DNA of 64,000 nucleotides, taken from the NCBI GenBank assembly GCA_963765625.1, contig CAVXXD010000004.1, forward strand, positions 6,361 to 70,360, written 5' to 3'. The stretch is from CAVXXD01 sp963765625 (lineage in GTDB: Bacteria; Actinomycetota; Geothermincolia; Geothermincolales; Geothermincolaceae). Positions 16,276 to 25,291 of this stretch are shown here, one piece after another. Under the pieces are notes generated by a model. That model was not told the DNA's origin and did no database searches. It was given only the letters and a program-made list of their open reading frames with translations. Numbering within the stretch: position 1 is the stretch's first letter; every line of letters starts with the position of its first letter. The position numbers and the translations under genes are program-made.

Positions 16276-18201
16276 TTACTCCGGCTGAATGGCCGGCTTG
16301 CCCTTGATGGGAGAGGGGCGGCGGCGCTTTTCCGGTTTCTCTTCGGGGGGAGTCGGGACGGGGGGCTGGAACGGGCTCAGCTCCCGGCCTTCCAGGATGG
16401 CGACGAGGTCTTCTTTCTCGAGGGTCTCCCGTTCCATGAGGGTGGAGGCTATGGTCTTGAGCTTGTCCATCTGCTCGGTGAGAATGCGCCTGGCATCGGC
16501 ATAGGCGTCGTCCACCAGCCGCCTGATCTCCTGGTCGATCTCGTAGGCGATCTGATCGCTGTAATCCGGCTGGGAGGCGAAATCCCGTCCCAGGAAGACC
16601 TCCCCCTGTTTCTGTCCGAGAGTCAGAGGCCCCAGGCGGTCACTCATGCCAAACTCGCAGACCATCTGTCGGGCTACCTTGGTGGCCCGCTCGATGTCGT
16701 TCTGGTCGCCGGTGGTGATATCCCCGAAGATCATCTCCTCCGCCACCCGTCCTCCCAGGAGCATGGCCAGCTCGTCGATGAGCTCGGCGCGGGTCACCAG
16801 GTACTTGTCCTCCAGGGGAAGGGTCAGGGTGTATCCCAGGGCACGGCCGCGCGGGATGATTGAGATCTTGTGGACGGGGTCGGCATTGGGCAGGGTGTGA
16901 GCCACCAGGGCATGGCCAGCCTCGTGGTAAGCGATTATCTCTTTCTCTTTGTCGCTGATGATGCGGCTCTTCTTCTCCGGTCCGGCCATCACCCGGTCGA
17001 TGGACTCCTCCAGCTCATGCATGTCGATGGACTTCTTGTTGTGGCGGGCTGCCAGCAGGGCGGCTTCGTTGACCAGGTTGGCCAGGTCGGCTCCGGTGAA
17101 CCCGGGGGTACGCCTGGCCAGTACGCCCAGGTCGACCTCCTTGGTCAGGGGTTTGCCCTTGGCGTGCACCTCGAGGATGCCTTCCCGCCCCTTGAGGTCG
17201 GGCCGGTCCACCACGATCTGCCGGTCGAAGCGGCCGGGGCGAAGCAGGGCCGGGTCGAGGATGTCGGGCCGGTTGGTGGCGGCGATGAGAATGACCCCGG
17301 ACTTGGTGTCGAACCCGTCCATCTCCACCAGCAACTGGTTCAAGGTCTGCTCGCGTTCGTCGTGCCCGCCTCCCAGGCCGGCGCCGCGATGGCGGCCCAC
17401 CGCGTCGATCTCGTCCATGAAGATGATGGCGGGGGCGGACCCCTTGGCCTGCTCGAAAAGGTCGCGCACACGTGAAGCCCCGACGCCTACGAACATCTCC
17501 ACGAAGTCGGAGCCGGAGATGGAGAAGTAGGGAACGCCGGCTTCCCCGGCCACCGCCTTGGCGAGGAGGGTCTTGCCGGTGCCCGGTGGGCCGAAGAGCA
17601 GGACACCCTTGGGTATCTTGGCTCCCAGGGCCTGGAACTTCCCGGGGTTCTCCAGGAATTCCTTGATCTCCTCCAGCTCCTCCACCGCCTCATCCAGCCC
17701 GGCCACGTCCTTGAAGGTGACCTTGGAGTTGTCGCGGTTGGCCACCTTGGCGCGGCTCTTGCCGAAGGACATGATTTTATTGCCGCCGCCCTGCATCCGT
17801 TCGAGCATAAAGAAGAAGATGACGAGCAGAAGGGCGATCGGGAGCAGGCTTAACAGTATACTCGCGAGGTCCAGCCCGCCCTGGGGGTCGGTCTTGAGCT
17901 CAAGATCGGTGTAATTTGCGTACCGCGCGGCCACCTCGGGATCGGAGCTGTAGGCCATGGCCCGGTAATCGTTGATCTCGTTGACCAGGTCGTCGGTGTA
18001 GTCGGCGGGAAAGGCCACTTCGTACTTCTCCCCGCCCTCCAGCTCTCCGGTGACCTTGTGGTCCTCGTCCAGAATGGTCGCCGTCTTGATCTCTCCCGCC
18101 GCCAGCTGGTTCTCGAACCAGCTGAGGTCCTCGGTCTTCTTTTCTTCAAACAGAAGGGGTGACTTGAACCACACCAGCAGCAGTACCACCACCACGATCA
18201 T
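16276..18201 (-). CDS. ftsH: ATP-dependent zinc metalloprotease FtsH
   Basis: Membrane AAA protease that degrades misfolded membrane proteins and regulatory proteins. As read it has 641 residues: an N-terminal membrane segment, an extracytoplasmic domain, a second membrane helix near residue 120, the AAA module with GPPGTGKT near 210, IIFMDEIDAVG and ATNRPDILDPALLRPGRFD, then the peptidase with HEAGH near 424 and a Pro/Lys-rich tail. The start at 18201 has no ribosome site and lies inside the first membrane helix. An ATG at 18238 in another frame would give MSGKRARTFFIYM and join in frame if the five-G run (18229-18233) were four, so the true start is probably 18238. Confidence 0.95.
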   Translation of the reverse strand: MIVVVVLLLVWFKSPLLFEEKKTEDLSWFENQLAAGEIKTATILDEDHKVTGELEGGEKYEVAFPADYTDDLVNEINDYRAMAYSSDPEVAARYANYTDLELKTDPQGGLDLASILLSLLPIALLLVIFFFMLERMQGGGNKIMSFGKSRAKVANRDNSKVTFKDVAGLDEAVEELEEIKEFLENPGKFQALGAKIPKGVLLFGPPGTGKTLLAKAVAGEAGVPYFSISGSDFVEMFVGVGASRVRDLFEQAKGSAPAIIFMDEIDAVGRHRGAGLGGGHDEREQTLNQLLVEMDGFDTKSGVILIAATNRPDILDPALLRPGRFDRQIVVDRPDLKGREGILEVHAKGKPLTKEVDLGVLARRTPGFTGADLANLVNEAALLAARHNKKSIDMHELEESIDRVMAGPEKKSRIISDKEKEIIAYHEAGHALVAHTLPNADPVHKISIIPRGRALGYTLTLPLEDKYLVTRAELIDELAMLLGGRVAEEMIFGDITTGDQNDIERATKVARQMVCEFGMSDRLGPLTLGQKQGEVFLGRDFASQPDYSDQIAYEIDQEIRRLVDDAYADARRILTEQMDKLKTIASTLMERETLEKEDLVAILEGRELSPFQPPVPTPPEEKPEKRRRPSPIKGKPAIQPE

Positions 18202-18302
18202 GTAGATGAAGAAGGTGCGCGCCCTTTTCCCCCGACATTCAAACTGCTCTCATCTCGCTTTCCATCCGTTATTCTTTTTAGACATCGGTAATGACGATGA
18301 AG

Positions 18303-18331
18303 ATATTAAACACATAATGGCGGGCGGACAA
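18303..18331 (-). promoter_or_regulatory. Possible promoter of ftsH
   Basis: Minus-strand TTGTCC (18326-18331) and TAATAT (18303-18308) with 17-base spacing in the gap between hpt and ftsH. Each box matches consensus at four of six positions, so this is only a moderate candidate. Confidence 0.35.
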
Positions 18332-18340
18332 TGGCCCATA

Positions 18341-18859
18341 TCATTCCAGCACGCCTACGTAAGGGAGTTCACGGTACTTTTCCGCGCGGTCCAGGCCGTA
18401 ACCGACCACGAAAGCGTCGGGCACTTCAAAGCCGCAGTACTTGATGTCTATGTCCACCTTCCTGGCCGAGGGTTTGGACAGCAAGGCGCAGATGTCTAAC
18501 GAGGCCGGCGCGCGGGTCCCGAGGGAACGCACCATATAATCCAGGGTCAGCCCGGAATCGACGATATCCTCGACGACGAGCACATTGGCCCCCATGATGT
18601 CCAGGTCCAGGTCCTTGGTGATGCTCACCACCCCTGATGACTTGGTATCCATGCCGTAGCTGGAAACGGCGATGAAATCGATGCGCGCCGGCAGATCGAT
18701 GCAGCGCGCCAGGTCGGCCAGGAAGACGAACGCGCCCTTGAGCACGCCCACCAGGATGAGGTTGCCGGAAGCGTAGTCGCGGGTTATCTCCGCACCCAGT
18801 TCATGGATGCGCTTGCCTATTGCTTCTTCGGTTATGAGAGCCCTTGGCTTGTCGGGCAT
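18341..18859 (-). CDS. hpt: Hypoxanthine phosphoribosyltransferase
   Basis: Purine salvage enzyme making IMP or GMP from hypoxanthine or guanine with PRPP. From ATG 18859 it is 172 residues; AAAGGAAC lies at the right distance, whereas a GTG six codons upstream lacks a site. The PRPP loop VLVVEDIVDSGLTLDYMV is intact, as are LVGVLKGAFVFLADL and FVVGYGLDRAEKYRELPYVG near the C-terminus. It sits between tilS and ftsH, the common tilS-hpt-ftsH arrangement. Confidence 0.96.
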   Translation of the reverse strand: MPDKPRALITEEAIGKRIHELGAEITRDYASGNLILVGVLKGAFVFLADLARCIDLPARIDFIAVSSYGMDTKSSGVVSITKDLDLDIMGANVLVVEDIVDSGLTLDYMVRSLGTRAPASLDICALLSKPSARKVDIDIKYCGFEVPDAFVVGYGLDRAEKYRELPYVGVLE

Positions 18860-18882
18860 ATTTACGTTCCTTTCCACTCCGT

Positions 18883-20292
18883 CTAGATATTATAACCGAT
18901 GGAGAGGTGGGCGACCCGGACCGTCTCCGGCGTCACCTTGAAGTCGTCGTCGATGCGCTGACCCACCAGCCAGGCGATACGCCCTGCCGAAAGCAGGGCC
19001 AGGGTGCGCTGCCGCTCCCGGCGAGGGACCTTGGCATCGGTGAGGAAGTCCTGTACTTTGCGATGGCCGGGCGCTCCCAGGGGCTTGAAACGATCCCCGG
19101 GCTCGATAAGCCGCAACTCCAGCGGGAATAACAACCGGTCGAGGTCGAGCGATGCTTCCCACGGGCCGTTCGTGAGGTGGGATCCGCCCGGGGCTTCGGC
19201 CTCGGCGAAGGTGACTCGCAGGCAGTCCCCGGTCGCCGGGAAAGCGTATTCCCCCTCTCCCGGAATCTCCATCACCTTCCCGGCTTCCGGGACGTCTTCC
19301 GGAAAACTCTCAAGGCACGGCAGGAAGACCACGCTGCTGTATTCGCGCACCGCTTTCCATCCCCCCGGCAGGTCCATGGCGTTTCCGCTCCGGCCCTCGC
19401 ATACGTTGGCGCGCAGGTCCTCGATGAGGTTGAACGAAGGGCGCAGGCCCAGGGAGATAAGATGTTCCCGCAGGAGGAGGCGCCGCCCTGCCACGGGGAG
19501 GTCGCCGTAGGCTTCCAGGCCGATGGAGCCAGCCTCGCAGGGAGCGGCGGCGGGCTGATCGGACATTCCCGCGGACCTCTCTTCTTCCAGCATGTCCAGG
19601 ATGCGGGCGAGGTTCTCCCTCACCGCCGGGTTGAACCCGTCCTCAAGATAGGGAAGAAGGCCGTGACGCACCCTGTTGCGGGGTATGGCCTGGTCCTGGT
19701 TGGAGGGGTCGCGCAGCGGGGGCATGGGCAGGCAGGCCGCGTAGCCTTCGATCTCGGAAGTCCATACGAAGGTGAGCGGGCGGACGTATGGTCCGCGCAC
19801 GGGCGGGATGGAAGCCAGGGCCCGGGGGCCGGCCCCGGTGATCAGGCGGAGAAGCAGGGTCTCCACCCGGTCGTCGGCCTGATGGCCGAGGGCGACGTGG
19901 TCAAAACCGCCATCTCTCCTGCGCTTCTCCAGGGCGGTGTATCTCGCTTCCCGGGCTGCTTCCTCCGGGCTCAGGCGGCCTCCGGAGCTTTCCCGCTCCA
20001 CGTTGACCCGCTCGCAGGCAAACGGCAGCCCGTAAGCCTCCGCCACCCGTCCGACGTAAACAGCCTCGGACGCGGACTCAGGCCTGAGGGCGTGGTCGAC
20101 ATGGAAGACCTCCAGGCTCAGCCCGAAGGATCCGCTGAGGCGCGAGAGGACATCCAGCAGTACCAGGGAGTCGGGCCCGCCCGATACCGCCACCAGTACC
20201 TTGTCCCCCTCCCGCAGCATGTCGTATCGCTCGATGGCGTGCCGGGCTTTTTCCAGCACCCTGTACGCTTCGCGGGGCAGCTTCTTATCCAT
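18883..20292 (-). CDS. tilS: tRNA(Ile)-lysidine synthase
   Basis: Modifies the C34 of the CAU anticodon of tRNA-Ile2 with lysine so it reads AUA. It is 469 residues, the long form. The N-type ATP pyrophosphatase P-loop VLVAVSGGPDSLVLLDVLSR is near residue 34, with HVDHALRPESASEAVYV and ALGHQADDRVETLLLRLITG following. The region after 220 holds the substrate-binding and C-terminal domains, with RLIEPGDRFKPLGAPGHRKV. It ends 23 bases before hpt. Confidence 0.95.
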   Translation of the reverse strand: MDKKLPREAYRVLEKARHAIERYDMLREGDKVLVAVSGGPDSLVLLDVLSRLSGSFGLSLEVFHVDHALRPESASEAVYVGRVAEAYGLPFACERVNVERESSGGRLSPEEAAREARYTALEKRRRDGGFDHVALGHQADDRVETLLLRLITGAGPRALASIPPVRGPYVRPLTFVWTSEIEGYAACLPMPPLRDPSNQDQAIPRNRVRHGLLPYLEDGFNPAVRENLARILDMLEEERSAGMSDQPAAAPCEAGSIGLEAYGDLPVAGRRLLLREHLISLGLRPSFNLIEDLRANVCEGRSGNAMDLPGGWKAVREYSSVVFLPCLESFPEDVPEAGKVMEIPGEGEYAFPATGDCLRVTFAEAEAPGGSHLTNGPWEASLDLDRLLFPLELRLIEPGDRFKPLGAPGHRKVQDFLTDAKVPRRERQRTLALLSAGRIAWLVGQRIDDDFKVTPETVRVAHLSIGYNI

Positions 20293-20307
20293 GACGACCT
20301 CTCTACG

Positions 20308-21231
20308 CTACCAGATGCCGGAGGGGCTGTTGACCCGGGTGATCATCCACAGGCCGTCCACGTAGTCCAGCTCAACGTAAAATTCCTCCCGCCCGGCCGG
20401 AGAGTCGTATTCCACCACTACGTGGGCAACGGCCCAGTCCAACCCGTCTTCCTTTACCGACTCGACATCGTAGGTCTCGCAACGGGCCCGGAGACCGGAG
20501 TAGTTCGCCTCGCCCACCCTGGCGATGAACTGCTCCACGCCATACTCTTCCAGGAGGGGCGAGTAGGGAGAGAGCATGTAGTACATCCTTTCTCCGTCAC
20601 CCTGATTGAAAAGGCCGTACCAGTCGGCCATGGCCTCTTCCGGGCTGGGAAGGGCCGCCTCATCCGTAACCGTGGCGGCGGTGCCGGCCTCGTCGGGCCC
20701 CGGCCCGGCGAACATCCGTAGTGCTTCGGCCAGCCCCCAGACGTTCTCATCCAGCGCGGCCCCGTTGTACTCCTGGGCATCCTGGTAGTCGCCGAGGGAC
20801 TGGCGGGCCCTGGCGGCAAGATCCTCGATATCCGGCAACCCCTCCTCCTCTCCCCCAACTGCCATATCCAGGTAGTCCTGCAACCCTTTCATGTAACTGG
20901 AGAATCCCGAAAGAAAGGAGACCAGAAGATTGTTGTACTTCTCCTGGTATTCCGGGACCAGCAGCTTGCGGTCCAGGTCCCTCCGAAAGGAATCAGCCGC
21001 CTGGCGGACGTCCCCGGCCTGCAGCCAGAACCTCTCCGCCCCCCCCTCTTGCGTAAGGCCTGCCAGCCCTTCGACCAGCAGTTCGGACCGTTCCTCGATG
21101 ACCAGCCACCTCTGGAGCACCTTTTCCACGTAGCGGTCGGTGGAGTTGCCGCAGCCATAGACCTGCGCCAGCAGAACTCCGGCGAAAGCTACGATAATCG
21201 CGATTGCGCGAAGGCTCTTCCTGCTACGCAT
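20308..21231 (-). CDS. Hypothetical lipoprotein
   Basis: 307 residues and no family recognised with confidence. The N-terminus is a lipoprotein signal: MRSRKSLR, a hydrophobic stretch, then VYGC with Cys27 as the probable lipidated residue. Residues about 30-150 are helical and charged. After a Gly/Pro/Thr-rich linker (about 175-195) a C-terminal domain of about 110 residues (EEAMADWYGLFNQGDGERMY through DGLWMITRVNS) has the pattern of NTF2/SnoaL-like or DUF4878-like folds, often seen at the cell surface. It lies between the zinc-ribbon gene (6 bases) and tilS (15 bases), so it is likely co-transcribed. Confidence 0.7.
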   Translation of the reverse strand: MRSRKSLRAIAIIVAFAGVLLAQVYGCGNSTDRYVEKVLQRWLVIEERSELLVEGLAGLTQEGGAERFWLQAGDVRQAADSFRRDLDRKLLVPEYQEKYNNLLVSFLSGFSSYMKGLQDYLDMAVGGEEEGLPDIEDLAARARQSLGDYQDAQEYNGAALDENVWGLAEALRMFAGPGPDEAGTAATVTDEAALPSPEEAMADWYGLFNQGDGERMYYMLSPYSPLLEEYGVEQFIARVGEANYSGLRARCETYDVESVKEDGLDWAVAHVVVEYDSPAGREEFYVELDYVDGLWMITRVNSPSGIW

Positions 21232-21237
21232 TTCCTG

Positions 21238-21657
21238 TCAGTCTCGGTGCCAGTAGACCCGGGCAAACGTGGAATCTTCCTGCCACTTGATCTCCAACTG
21301 GCCGTGGTAGGCCTTTTCAAATTCCTTTCCCAGGCGTTCGGCCAGGGTCTGGTCGGTGGTCTCGATTATTATCTCGTCTTCCTTCTCCTCGATGTGGGCT
21401 ATGCGGGCCGCGATGTTCTTGAGGAGTTTCTTCTCCGCCACGCTGCGGATGAGGTTCTTGGCCTCTTCCTTGTGCGAGGCCAGGAAGCCGCCCGACAAGT
21501 GGACCACACCGTCGATCTTACCCCGTGCGACCCGGTCGCACCCGGGGCAGAGGCATCTCTCCCAGTCTTTCTTGCGTATACCCTTCTCCCTCAAGCTCTC
21601 GTCAAACGCCCATTTTTCGTCGACGCAGACCGCGTAGCATGAAGGGCAGATCTTCAT
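21238..21657 (-). CDS. Zinc-ribbon protein, NMD3/BCAM0308-like
   Basis: 139 residues from ATG 21657, chosen because AAGGAGGAGCGT sits just upstream; an in-frame Met at 21726 has none. Two CxxC knuckles (ICPSCYAVC at the start and CLCPGCDR near residue 40) make a zinc ribbon. They are followed by a basic helical stretch and an alpha/beta segment (EDEIIIETTDQTLAERLGKE). The layout resembles the NMD3-like/BCAM0308 group. A nucleic-acid or ribosome-related role is possible but not shown. Confidence 0.6.
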   Translation of the reverse strand: MKICPSCYAVCVDEKWAFDESLREKGIRKKDWERCLCPGCDRVARGKIDGVVHLSGGFLASHKEEAKNLIRSVAEKKLLKNIAARIAHIEEKEDEIIIETTDQTLAERLGKEFEKAYHGQLEIKWQEDSTFARVYWHRD

Positions 21658-21726
21658 ACGCTCCTCCTTAGTAACGGACACTCCTTTTTCCAACTCTATA
21701 TACCCACCCGCACACCGGCCAGGCAT

Positions 21727-22839
21727 TCAATGGTAGGTCCGGCGGACCCGCTTACCCAGTCCACAGACTATCTCATAGTTTATGGTATCGGCATGCGCGG
21801 CCATCTCCTCAACGCCGATGGACTCGTCTCCCGAGCGCCCGACCAGGATGACCTCCTCGCCCGGTTCGCGGGCATCCTCGCCCAGGTCGACCATGGCCAT
21901 GTCCATGCATATGGTGCCCGCCTGGCGGTAACGTTTCCCCCCGATGAGCACGGACATGCGGTTAGAGAGGCGCCGTGTCAACCCGTCGCCGTATCCGATG
22001 GGCATGACGCCAATCCAGCCGTCGCGCTCCAGCCTGTATTTCAGGCCGTAGCTGACCCCTTCTCCAGCGGCCGCCCCGAAGACGTGGGCCAGGGAAGTAG
22101 TCAGGCGCAAAGCCGGATTGAGAGCCACCATCCCCTCATAGCCCGGGCCGGGATAGAGGCCGTACATGGCGATGCCCATTCTGACCATGTCCAGTTCCGC
22201 CTCGGGCATGGAGAGGGCGGCTCCGCTGGCAGCCGCGTGCTTGCAGGCGAAGGCGTGCCCGGCCCGTTCCAGCCTCTCCACCGCCTCGAGGAAAGTCTCG
22301 ATCTGGGTCCGGTTGAAAGGGTTGCCCGGCTCTGAAGCCAGGGCGAAGTGAGTATAGACCCCCTCCGTCTCGAGGGAGGGAAGGGCGGCGATGTACCCGG
22401 CTTCTTCAACACATGAAGAAGGGTCGATGCCCACGCGGTGCATACCGGTGTCCAGCTTGAGATGGACCGGGACCTGTCTCCCCGCGCACACCGCCGCTGA
22501 ACTCAGCTCCGATGCCCAGGCACGGGAGTACACGGTGGGGGTCAGTTCCAGGTCGACCACCCGGGCCGCTGCCGCGGGGGGCGGCTCGAAGAGGAGCTGG
22601 ATGGGTGCGGAGATCCCTGCTTCCCTCAACCGCTCGGCCTCTTCCACCAGGGCCACGCCCAGGCGCGAAGCCCCGGCCTGCAGGGCCGCGCGGGCCACTT
22701 CCAGGTCGCCATGTCCGTAAGCGTCCGATTTCACCACGGCCATGATCGCCGTTGAGGGGCGCAGGCGCGAACGGAAGAGCCGGACGTTGTCTTCAATGGC
22801 CCGCAGGGAGACTTCGGCGCGGGTGGGGCGATGGCTCAA
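21727..22839 (-). CDS. alr: Alanine racemase
   Basis: PLP enzyme making D-alanine for peptidoglycan, 370 residues. The Schiff-base Lys is in MAVVKSDAYGHGDLEVARAA near residue 38, and the catalytic Tyr of the second domain is in GVSYGLKYRLERDGW. HLKLDTGMHRVGID and GTICMDMAMVDLG are further family motifs. It overlaps the CBS-domain gene upstream by four bases. It is the usual actinobacterial neighbour of nnr and acpS. Confidence 0.96.
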   Translation of the reverse strand: MSHRPTRAEVSLRAIEDNVRLFRSRLRPSTAIMAVVKSDAYGHGDLEVARAALQAGASRLGVALVEEAERLREAGISAPIQLLFEPPPAAAARVVDLELTPTVYSRAWASELSSAAVCAGRQVPVHLKLDTGMHRVGIDPSSCVEEAGYIAALPSLETEGVYTHFALASEPGNPFNRTQIETFLEAVERLERAGHAFACKHAAASGAALSMPEAELDMVRMGIAMYGLYPGPGYEGMVALNPALRLTTSLAHVFGAAAGEGVSYGLKYRLERDGWIGVMPIGYGDGLTRRLSNRMSVLIGGKRYRQAGTICMDMAMVDLGEDAREPGEEVILVGRSGDESIGVEEMAAHADTINYEIVCGLGKRVRRTYH

Positions 22840-23309
22840 TCCGCCGGCCCCCCTTGTGCCAGGGCCCGGACGACGTCGGCTCGGGTGATGATGCCCTGCA
22901 GGGCCCCGTCGCTGACCACCAGCACGTATTCATAGTCCTTATCCACCATGCTCGTGGCTATCTCGGAGATGTCGCTGTCAGGGCTGGCGGTGGGATAACT
23001 GGTGTCCATGACCTCCCCCGCCGTCGCTCCCACCGCTTTTTTAAGTTCGCTCTCGAACTTCTTCAGCGAGCCGGGCAGCATGATGTATCCTTCCAGAAAA
23101 TGGAAGAAAGTGGGGTAGTGGACACGGGCGTCCTGATGTACCAGGTCTTCCTCCGAGACCACCCCTACCAGTACATCCTGTTCGTCGAAGACGGGAACGG
23201 CGCGCAAGCGGTTGTCGGCCATCAGGCGGGCCACCTCGGTTACCGGGGTGTCCGTCCGAACACTGACGATATCGCTGGTCATGATGGTCTTCGCGGTTAT
23301 TTCGGCCAT
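22836..23309 (-). CDS. CBS-domain protein
   Basis: 157 residues from ATG 23309 behind AAAAGGGAGGAGAT; longer in-frame starts lie inside the next gene and are rejected. There are two CBS motifs, residues about 8-60 (TIMTSDIVSVRTDTPVTEVA, NRLRAVPVFDEQDVLVGVVS) and about 95-150 (EVMDTSYPTASPDSDISEIA, LQGIITRADVVRAL), separated by an aromatic segment (HYPTFFHFLEGYIM). CBS pairs usually bind adenine nucleotides and act as sensors. Its partner is not evident, but it lies tightly between nnr and alr. Confidence 0.88.
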   Translation of the reverse strand: MAEITAKTIMTSDIVSVRTDTPVTEVARLMADNRLRAVPVFDEQDVLVGVVSEEDLVHQDARVHYPTFFHFLEGYIMLPGSLKKFESELKKAVGATAGEVMDTSYPTASPDSDISEIATSMVDKDYEYVLVVSDGALQGIITRADVVRALAQGGPAD

Positions 23310-23334
23310 ATCTCCTCCCTTTTCGTGTTGCGTG

Positions 23335-24870
23335 TTACCTGTTTCCTCTCGACCTTGCCAGGGGCAGGTGTGAGAGGATGTCTCCCGCCACCATGCCCAC
23401 CTCCCCCGAGATGTGAGCGGCCAGTTCCCCCGCCTTGCCATGGAGGTATACTCCGCAGCACGCGGCGGTGTAGGGCTCAAGCCCCTGGGAGAGGAAGGTG
23501 GCGATGCACCCCGCCAGCACGTCACCGCTGCCGGCGGTAGCCATGCCCGGATGGCCGGAGGTGTTGATCCCCACCCATCCTTTTTCGTGCGCAACCACGG
23601 TGTGCGCCCCCTTCAATACCACCACACAACCGAAATCGGCGGCTGCGCCCACCGCGGCGTCGATACGGTCCACCTGGATCTCGTGGGTGGACCGGCCGGT
23701 CAGGCGGCTCAACTCACCCGGATGTGGCGTGATCACCAGGGGGGCCTCACGGTCCGCCAGGCACTCGGACCGGCCGGCCATGCAGTTGAGGCCGTCGGCA
23801 TCCAGCAGCAGTGGACCGTTGTAACGGGCCAGTAACCCTTCCACCAGCCGGGCGGAACCTTCCTCCTTTCCCAACCCGGGCCCTACGGCCAGGGCATCGA
23901 AGCCCTCCGCGGCATCCAGGATGGGTTCAAGAGCCGCTTCGCTCAAGTGCCCCGGCGGGTCTTCCGGGAGAGGCAGGGTCATGGCTTCAGTCAACTTGAT
24001 CTCAAATATGTCATTCAGGCCGGCCGCCACCCCCAGGGTGACCACGCCGGCTCCGCTGCGCAGGACCGCGCGCGCCGCCAGGGCGGCCGCGCCGGTGAGG
24101 CCGGGCGACCCCGCAACGATCAGCACCCTGCCGCACTCCCCCTTGTGGGCGTCGGGCTTGCGGACAGGGTATTCTTTTTCTATGGAGCGGTCGATGGTCT
24201 CCATCCGGCTGCTCGCGGCTTGGTCGACCAGCGGAGCGGGGATACCGATGTCCCTTACCACCAGGTCGCCGACCAGGGCAGCTCCGGGATAAAGGTAGAG
24301 GCCGGTCTTGGGATAGGCGAAGGTGACCGTCCGGTCGGCCCGGATGGCCGGGCCGTCAACCCCGCCGGTCCTGCCGTCCACACCGGACGGGAGGTCCACC
24401 GACAGCACCGGCCGGCCGGCGCTGTTGACCGCCTCGATGCACTCGCCGTATATCCCCCCGGCAACTCCCCTGAAGCCGATGCCGAAGATGGCGTCGATGA
24501 CCAGGTCGGCCGGGATCATAGCCCGCTGCAGTTCGTCGAGGCCGTAGGGCTTCCAGCCCTGTCCGGATTCCACCAGGCACTCCAGGTTGGCCCGGGCATC
24601 CGGATGGAGGCCGGCTGGTTCGTCCAGAAGAAAAACCTCGACCCTGGCGCCCCACTCGGCCAGATAGCGCGCGGCAACCAGGCCATCCCCGCCGTTCTTA
24701 CCCTTGGCGGAGACGATTACCACTCTTTTCTCCAGGCAACTCGAGAGCATGTCGCGGGCCTGTGCCGCCGTGGCCCGCCCGGCCTCCTCCATCAGCCGCA
24801 GCGGGTCCGCCCCGCGCTCGATGGCCAGTGCGTCCAGCGCCTGCATCTCGCCGGGCCACAGTATCTTCAA
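23335..24870 (-). CDS. nnr: Bifunctional NAD(P)H-hydrate epimerase / ADP-dependent dehydratase
   Basis: Repairs damaged NAD(P)H hydrates. It is a 511-residue fusion. The N-terminal epimerase (YjeF_N, about 1-215) shows LMEEAGRATAAQARDML, SAKGKNGGDGLVAARYLAEW and AIFGIGFRGVAGG. The C-terminal dehydratase (ribokinase-like, about 230-500) shows HKGECGRVLIVAGSPGLTGA, ALAVGPGLG, LLDADGLN, ITPHPGELSRLTG and TAGSGDVLAGCIA. Its ATG overlaps the end of acpS by four bases. Confidence 0.95.
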   Translation of the reverse strand: MKILWPGEMQALDALAIERGADPLRLMEEAGRATAAQARDMLSSCLEKRVVIVSAKGKNGGDGLVAARYLAEWGARVEVFLLDEPAGLHPDARANLECLVESGQGWKPYGLDELQRAMIPADLVIDAIFGIGFRGVAGGIYGECIEAVNSAGRPVLSVDLPSGVDGRTGGVDGPAIRADRTVTFAYPKTGLYLYPGAALVGDLVVRDIGIPAPLVDQAASSRMETIDRSIEKEYPVRKPDAHKGECGRVLIVAGSPGLTGAAALAARAVLRSGAGVVTLGVAAGLNDIFEIKLTEAMTLPLPEDPPGHLSEAALEPILDAAEGFDALAVGPGLGKEEGSARLVEGLLARYNGPLLLDADGLNCMAGRSECLADREAPLVITPHPGELSRLTGRSTHEIQVDRIDAAVGAAADFGCVVVLKGAHTVVAHEKGWVGINTSGHPGMATAGSGDVLAGCIATFLSQGLEPYTAACCGVYLHGKAGELAAHISGEVGMVAGDILSHLPLARSRGNR

Positions 24871-25256
24871 TCTTGTTCCTCCTCACACGAGATCATGACC
24901 ATGGCCACCGCGCACTCCCTTTCGTGGGAGAGGCTGAGGGAGATCTCCCCGATCCCCAGGCCACGCACTTCTTCCCCGGTGCCCCCGGTGATGCGCAGCG
25001 CCGGCCGGCCTCCCTCCGTGTCCACCTCGTAATCGAGAAAACGCAGAACCCGGGACCGGCCGGAAAGAGCTTTAAAGGCCGCTTCCTTCGCCGCGAAGCG
25101 CGCCGCGAAGTGGCGGGCCGGGTCCGAGAAGCGTTCGCAGTAGCCGATCTCCCCCGGGGTAAAGACGCGCCGGGCGAATTCGGGGTGCCTTTCCATGATC
25201 CCGCGGATGCGCCCTATCTCCACGATATCCACCCCTACGCGATGCGAGTGTCCCAT
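24867..25256 (-). CDS. acpS: Holo-[acyl-carrier-protein] synthase
   Basis: Transfers phosphopantetheine from CoA to apo-ACP. It is 129 residues from ATG 25256; an earlier in-frame start overlaps glmS and encodes low-complexity residues. Motifs are VGVDIVEIGRIRGIM (first metal-binding Asp), FTPGEIGYC and FAARFAAKEAAFKALSG (Glu and Lys of the active site). It uses CoA, whose synthesis genes are elsewhere in the window. Confidence 0.94.
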   Translation of the reverse strand: MGHSHRVGVDIVEIGRIRGIMERHPEFARRVFTPGEIGYCERFSDPARHFAARFAAKEAAFKALSGRSRVLRFLDYEVDTEGGRPALRITGGTGEEVRGLGIGEISLSLSHERECAVAMVMISCEEEQD

Positions 25257-25291
25257 GCTGCCCCCGTTTGGATCCGTGCCTCTTCCCGGGC

